A stretch of DNA of 8,008 nucleotides, from NCBI GenBank assembly GCA_002311455.1, contig DCAJ01000075.1:15252-23259 (forward strand). The letters are read 5' to 3'. Source of the DNA: Anaerolineales bacterium UBA1136 (GTDB lineage Bacteria > Chloroflexota > Anaerolineae > Anaerolineales > UBA11657). Shown piece after piece: positions 5,881 to 8,008 of the stretch. The notes beneath the pieces were generated by a model that ran no database searches, was not told the DNA's origin, and saw only the letters and a list, made by a program, of their open reading frames with translations. A program made the position numbers and the translations under genes. Every line of letters begins with the position of its first letter. The stretch's first letter is position 1.

Positions 5881-8008
5881 TTACTCTATAACAACTGATC
5901 CAATATAAGCCCGGGCCTCGTTCAAGCCACTGTTGTTGGGAGTCACTCGCACTCCATTACTCCTGTCAGAAAGACCCGCATATACTTCGTATGTTCCGGG
6001 CGAAATATCATCCGGAACCAGCACTGAGTGCATATCCACTATGTATTCTGGTGGCAACCATCCGGGAGTAGGCCTGGACCAATTCGCTGGAACCCCGTCG
6101 TGTTGAGCCACAATATCACCAATGTCGTTTTCTACATGCACGAATGAGTTTAATGAATTGTCAGGCGTATATATAGCCTGCCATAGCAATATAATCTCTA
6201 ACACGCCTTCTTGAACGACCCGATTGTTGGTTTCGTATCCGCGAAGCATTATGTCTTTACCAAAAGATAGTTGGGTTGTATTGTTAATCGAAGGCCTTTC
6301 AAAAATTCGATCCGGCACCTTTATGTCTATCAACCCCAAAGACAACTTGTTGTCCGAGGAACCAATTACTGTCCAGTTATGCTCTCCCTTAGAAGCATCG
6401 GCAGGCACTCTCACCAGATGCTGGCCACGCCAAACATCGCCCTGTTGCCAGAGTGAGGTTCTGAACCCGGGAGTAGGCTCTACTAGCTTGGCAAGAGATG
6501 TTCCCTCTAGTCCTACCGTGATAAGCTCGTCAGCAGAGGGACTGTCTGCCGCACGGAACAACATTGTGATGGTCAGTATCTCACCCGGAACAACCTGTTG
6601 TCGGTCAGCGTGACCACCGAGTAACTCTATGTCAGGCGTTAGATCGCCTAATGCACCAGAGCCTGTACCTAAGCTATATTGCTTTACAGGCTCGGATGGA
6701 CGAACCACGATTACCGGTCCCAGGTCCAACTCGTCTGTCATTGTAGATCCTGTAACATCAGATGTTTTTGCTGTTTCCAGCGTGCTTTCGTCAAAAAAAC
6801 TAGCTACCAAGTTGTATCGGCCAGGAGGGGTGCCTGACAGCACTTGGTATTGACGTGCAAACTGTCCATAGGTACTGACTTTCCAATACTGAGTGGGCGG
6901 TGGCTCCCGGTGCCATCGGGGAGGCACAGTCTCATGTGGAAGCAAGTTCCACACGGTGTTTTCAGGACCTTTTAACAAAAAGTAGGGCCGGAAAGATTTG
7001 TGTATGTTTTCTGTGGCTTCGGCGTAAATGATAGCCTCTAAGGTCCCTCCGCTGGAGACCTGTTCAGGGTGTATGCTGTAAGCTAGCGCTCGCATGCCGT
7101 TATCCATACTTATTGACAACGGTCTACCTAGTTCGCTAGGCTCTACTGACAAGCGATGGAGTATATTGTCAGTTTTATCTATTATTGTGATTTTTGTTAC
7201 GAGTAACAACAGGGGAACAACCCATATTTGAGGCATTTTATAAGGGAGCGGAAAGCTCTTTGTTCGAACAGTTGTTTTGGGAGACGTAAACACAAATGCT
7301 GCAACAATTATGCATAGCGAAGCTATCGACAAGGCTGACCCCAAGTTGCGAACAGGAGTACCACCAAAATACACACGGATTTCGTGTTGCCCACTTGGTA
7401 CATTAAACTGCATTATGCCGGTGCCAGCAGCAATGCTTGGTTTCTGTGATACACCATCAATGGTTACATTCCACCCCAGGTAGTAAATCATTTGATATAT
7501 GGCTGTGAATGGCTGGCTAGAGCTTATCTTTGCAATGTAGTCTAGGGGGTCGGATTGTATAATTTGAACGCTTGCATCGTCTGGTATTCCCAGGAGCCTG
7601 TCAGGCTGCTGTTCGCTTTTGATAGCCTGCGCCAAAGAATCGTCAAGAGGAATATAGCTCGTGGTTTTAGGAGTAAATTCGCCCTTGGCTGAAGTGCCTA
7701 TTGTGGAGGTACTATACTCGTAATCAATCATTGAACCTAAAGTGGTTTCAGTGAATTCGGTACAGTACCGTGGATACCACCAAGATAGGTGTGCAACAAA
7801 TGAGATAGAGGCAATAGCTACCGATCCAAATATAGCAGGAACTGGTTTTCGAAAACACAATAACGTGCCTCCAGCTAATACAGAAGCACACAAAGTTGTT
7901 ACCCCAAGTGCACGCCATGGGAACTGAACAAAACTCAGCAATGGAAGCATGTCCCAGGCTGGCCGGCTTATTGGCAAAGTTAGAGATCCATAAAGTACCA
8001 TTCCTACT
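5881..8008 (-). CDS. PTPS-related / YfhO-like large membrane protein, C-terminal part (5' end outside window)
   Basis: The frame is open to the right edge (codons VG precede the first Met at 8001), so this is the C-terminal 708 residues of a longer protein. The in-window Met is not a credible start: the sequence begins in the middle of a known region, SRPAWDMLPLLSFVQFPWR (12-30 from that Met), which in this family comes after many membrane segments. Further membrane segments lie at about 32-50, 54-76, 218-240 and 257-274. Between the second and third is an extracytoplasmic domain ending in YYLGWNVTIDG (173-183) and QHEIRVYFGGTP, as in YfhO-like proteins. After the last membrane segment come three beta-rich modules (about 295-430, 445-570 and 575-706). 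The last contains LLWQAIYTP, SFVHVENDIGDIVAQHD and LVPDDISPGTYEVYAGL, clearly like the C-terminus of the facing 876-aa protein. The probable role is in cell-surface glycan or envelope synthesis; the substrate is unknown. Confidence 0.85.
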   Translation of the reverse strand, partial: VGMVLYGSLTLPISRPAWDMLPLLSFVQFPWRALGVTTLCASVLAGGTLLCFRKPVPAIFGSVAIASISFVAHLSWWYPRYCTEFTETTLGSMIDYEYSTSTIGTSAKGEFTPKTTSYIPLDDSLAQAIKSEQQPDRLLGIPDDASVQIIQSDPLDYIAKISSSQPFTAIYQMIYYLGWNVTIDGVSQKPSIAAGTGIMQFNVPSGQHEIRVYFGGTPVRNLGSALSIASLCIIVAAFVFTSPKTTVRTKSFPLPYKMPQIWVVPLLLLVTKITIIDKTDNILHRLSVEPSELGRPLSISMDNGMRALAYSIHPEQVSSGGTLEAIIYAEATENIHKSFRPYFLLKGPENTVWNLLPHETVPPRWHREPPPTQYWKVSTYGQFARQYQVLSGTPPGRYNLVASFFDESTLETAKTSDVTGSTMTDELDLGPVIVVRPSEPVKQYSLGTGSGALGDLTPDIELLGGHADRQQVVPGEILTITMLFRAADSPSADELITVGLEGTSLAKLVEPTPGFRTSLWQQGDVWRGQHLVRVPADASKGEHNWTVIGSSDNKLSLGLIDIKVPDRIFERPSINNTTQLSFGKDIMLRGYETNNRVVQEGVLEIILLWQAIYTPDNSLNSFVHVENDIGDIVAQHDGVPANWSRPTPGWLPPEYIVDMHSVLVPDDISPGTYEVYAGLSDRSNGVRVTPNNSGLNEARAYIGSVVIE

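Overview
The window looks like a chromosomal segment of a Chloroflexota bacterium, possibly Dehalococcoidia/SAR202-like, with base composition in the mid-40s % GC by eye. The taxon is an inference. It rests on the two very large PTPS-related (GT-C-like) membrane proteins with beta-sandwich tails, the small 'MTSGQRFLLAL' membrane protein and a divergent RpiB-like protein, all of which resemble what I remember from that phylum. No phage, transposon, CRISPR, tRNA or rRNA signal was found.

Layout, left to right. (1) 1-765, minus strand: the N-terminal 255 codons of dnaA, cut by the window edge. (2) 766-1180: a 415-nt non-coding stretch with a candidate dnaA promoter, two near-identical CTAATAGAT repeats, mutually exclusive inverted repeats and a very AT-rich 70-nt tract. 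It is a candidate origin region, but it lacks recognisable DnaA boxes. (3) 1181-2215, minus strand: holB, the clamp-loader delta' subunit. (4) 2216-2270: a compact divergent promoter region in which the holB and rpiB-like genes appear to share a nearly symmetric -10 element, and holB looks leaderless. (5) 2271-2729, plus strand: an RpiB/LacA/LacB-family protein with altered active-site residues. (6) 2824-3063, plus strand: a small single-pass membrane protein of unknown function. (7) 3219-5849, plus strand: an 876-aa multi-pass PTPS-related/GT-C-like membrane protein. (8) 5881-8008, minus strand: the C-terminal 708 codons of a second large protein of the same kind, convergent with the first and cut by the right edge.

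Functionally, the left part is DNA replication: the initiator and a clamp-loader subunit on the same strand. The centre holds a putative sugar-phosphate enzyme. The right part is a pair of envelope proteins that may transfer sugars from lipid-linked donors or otherwise build surface glycans. Nothing ties these three parts into one system. I see no clear previously undescribed multi-gene system. The most notable points are the symmetric holB/rpiB promoter with a leaderless holB, the altered RpiB active site, and the structured dnaA-holB intergenic region.
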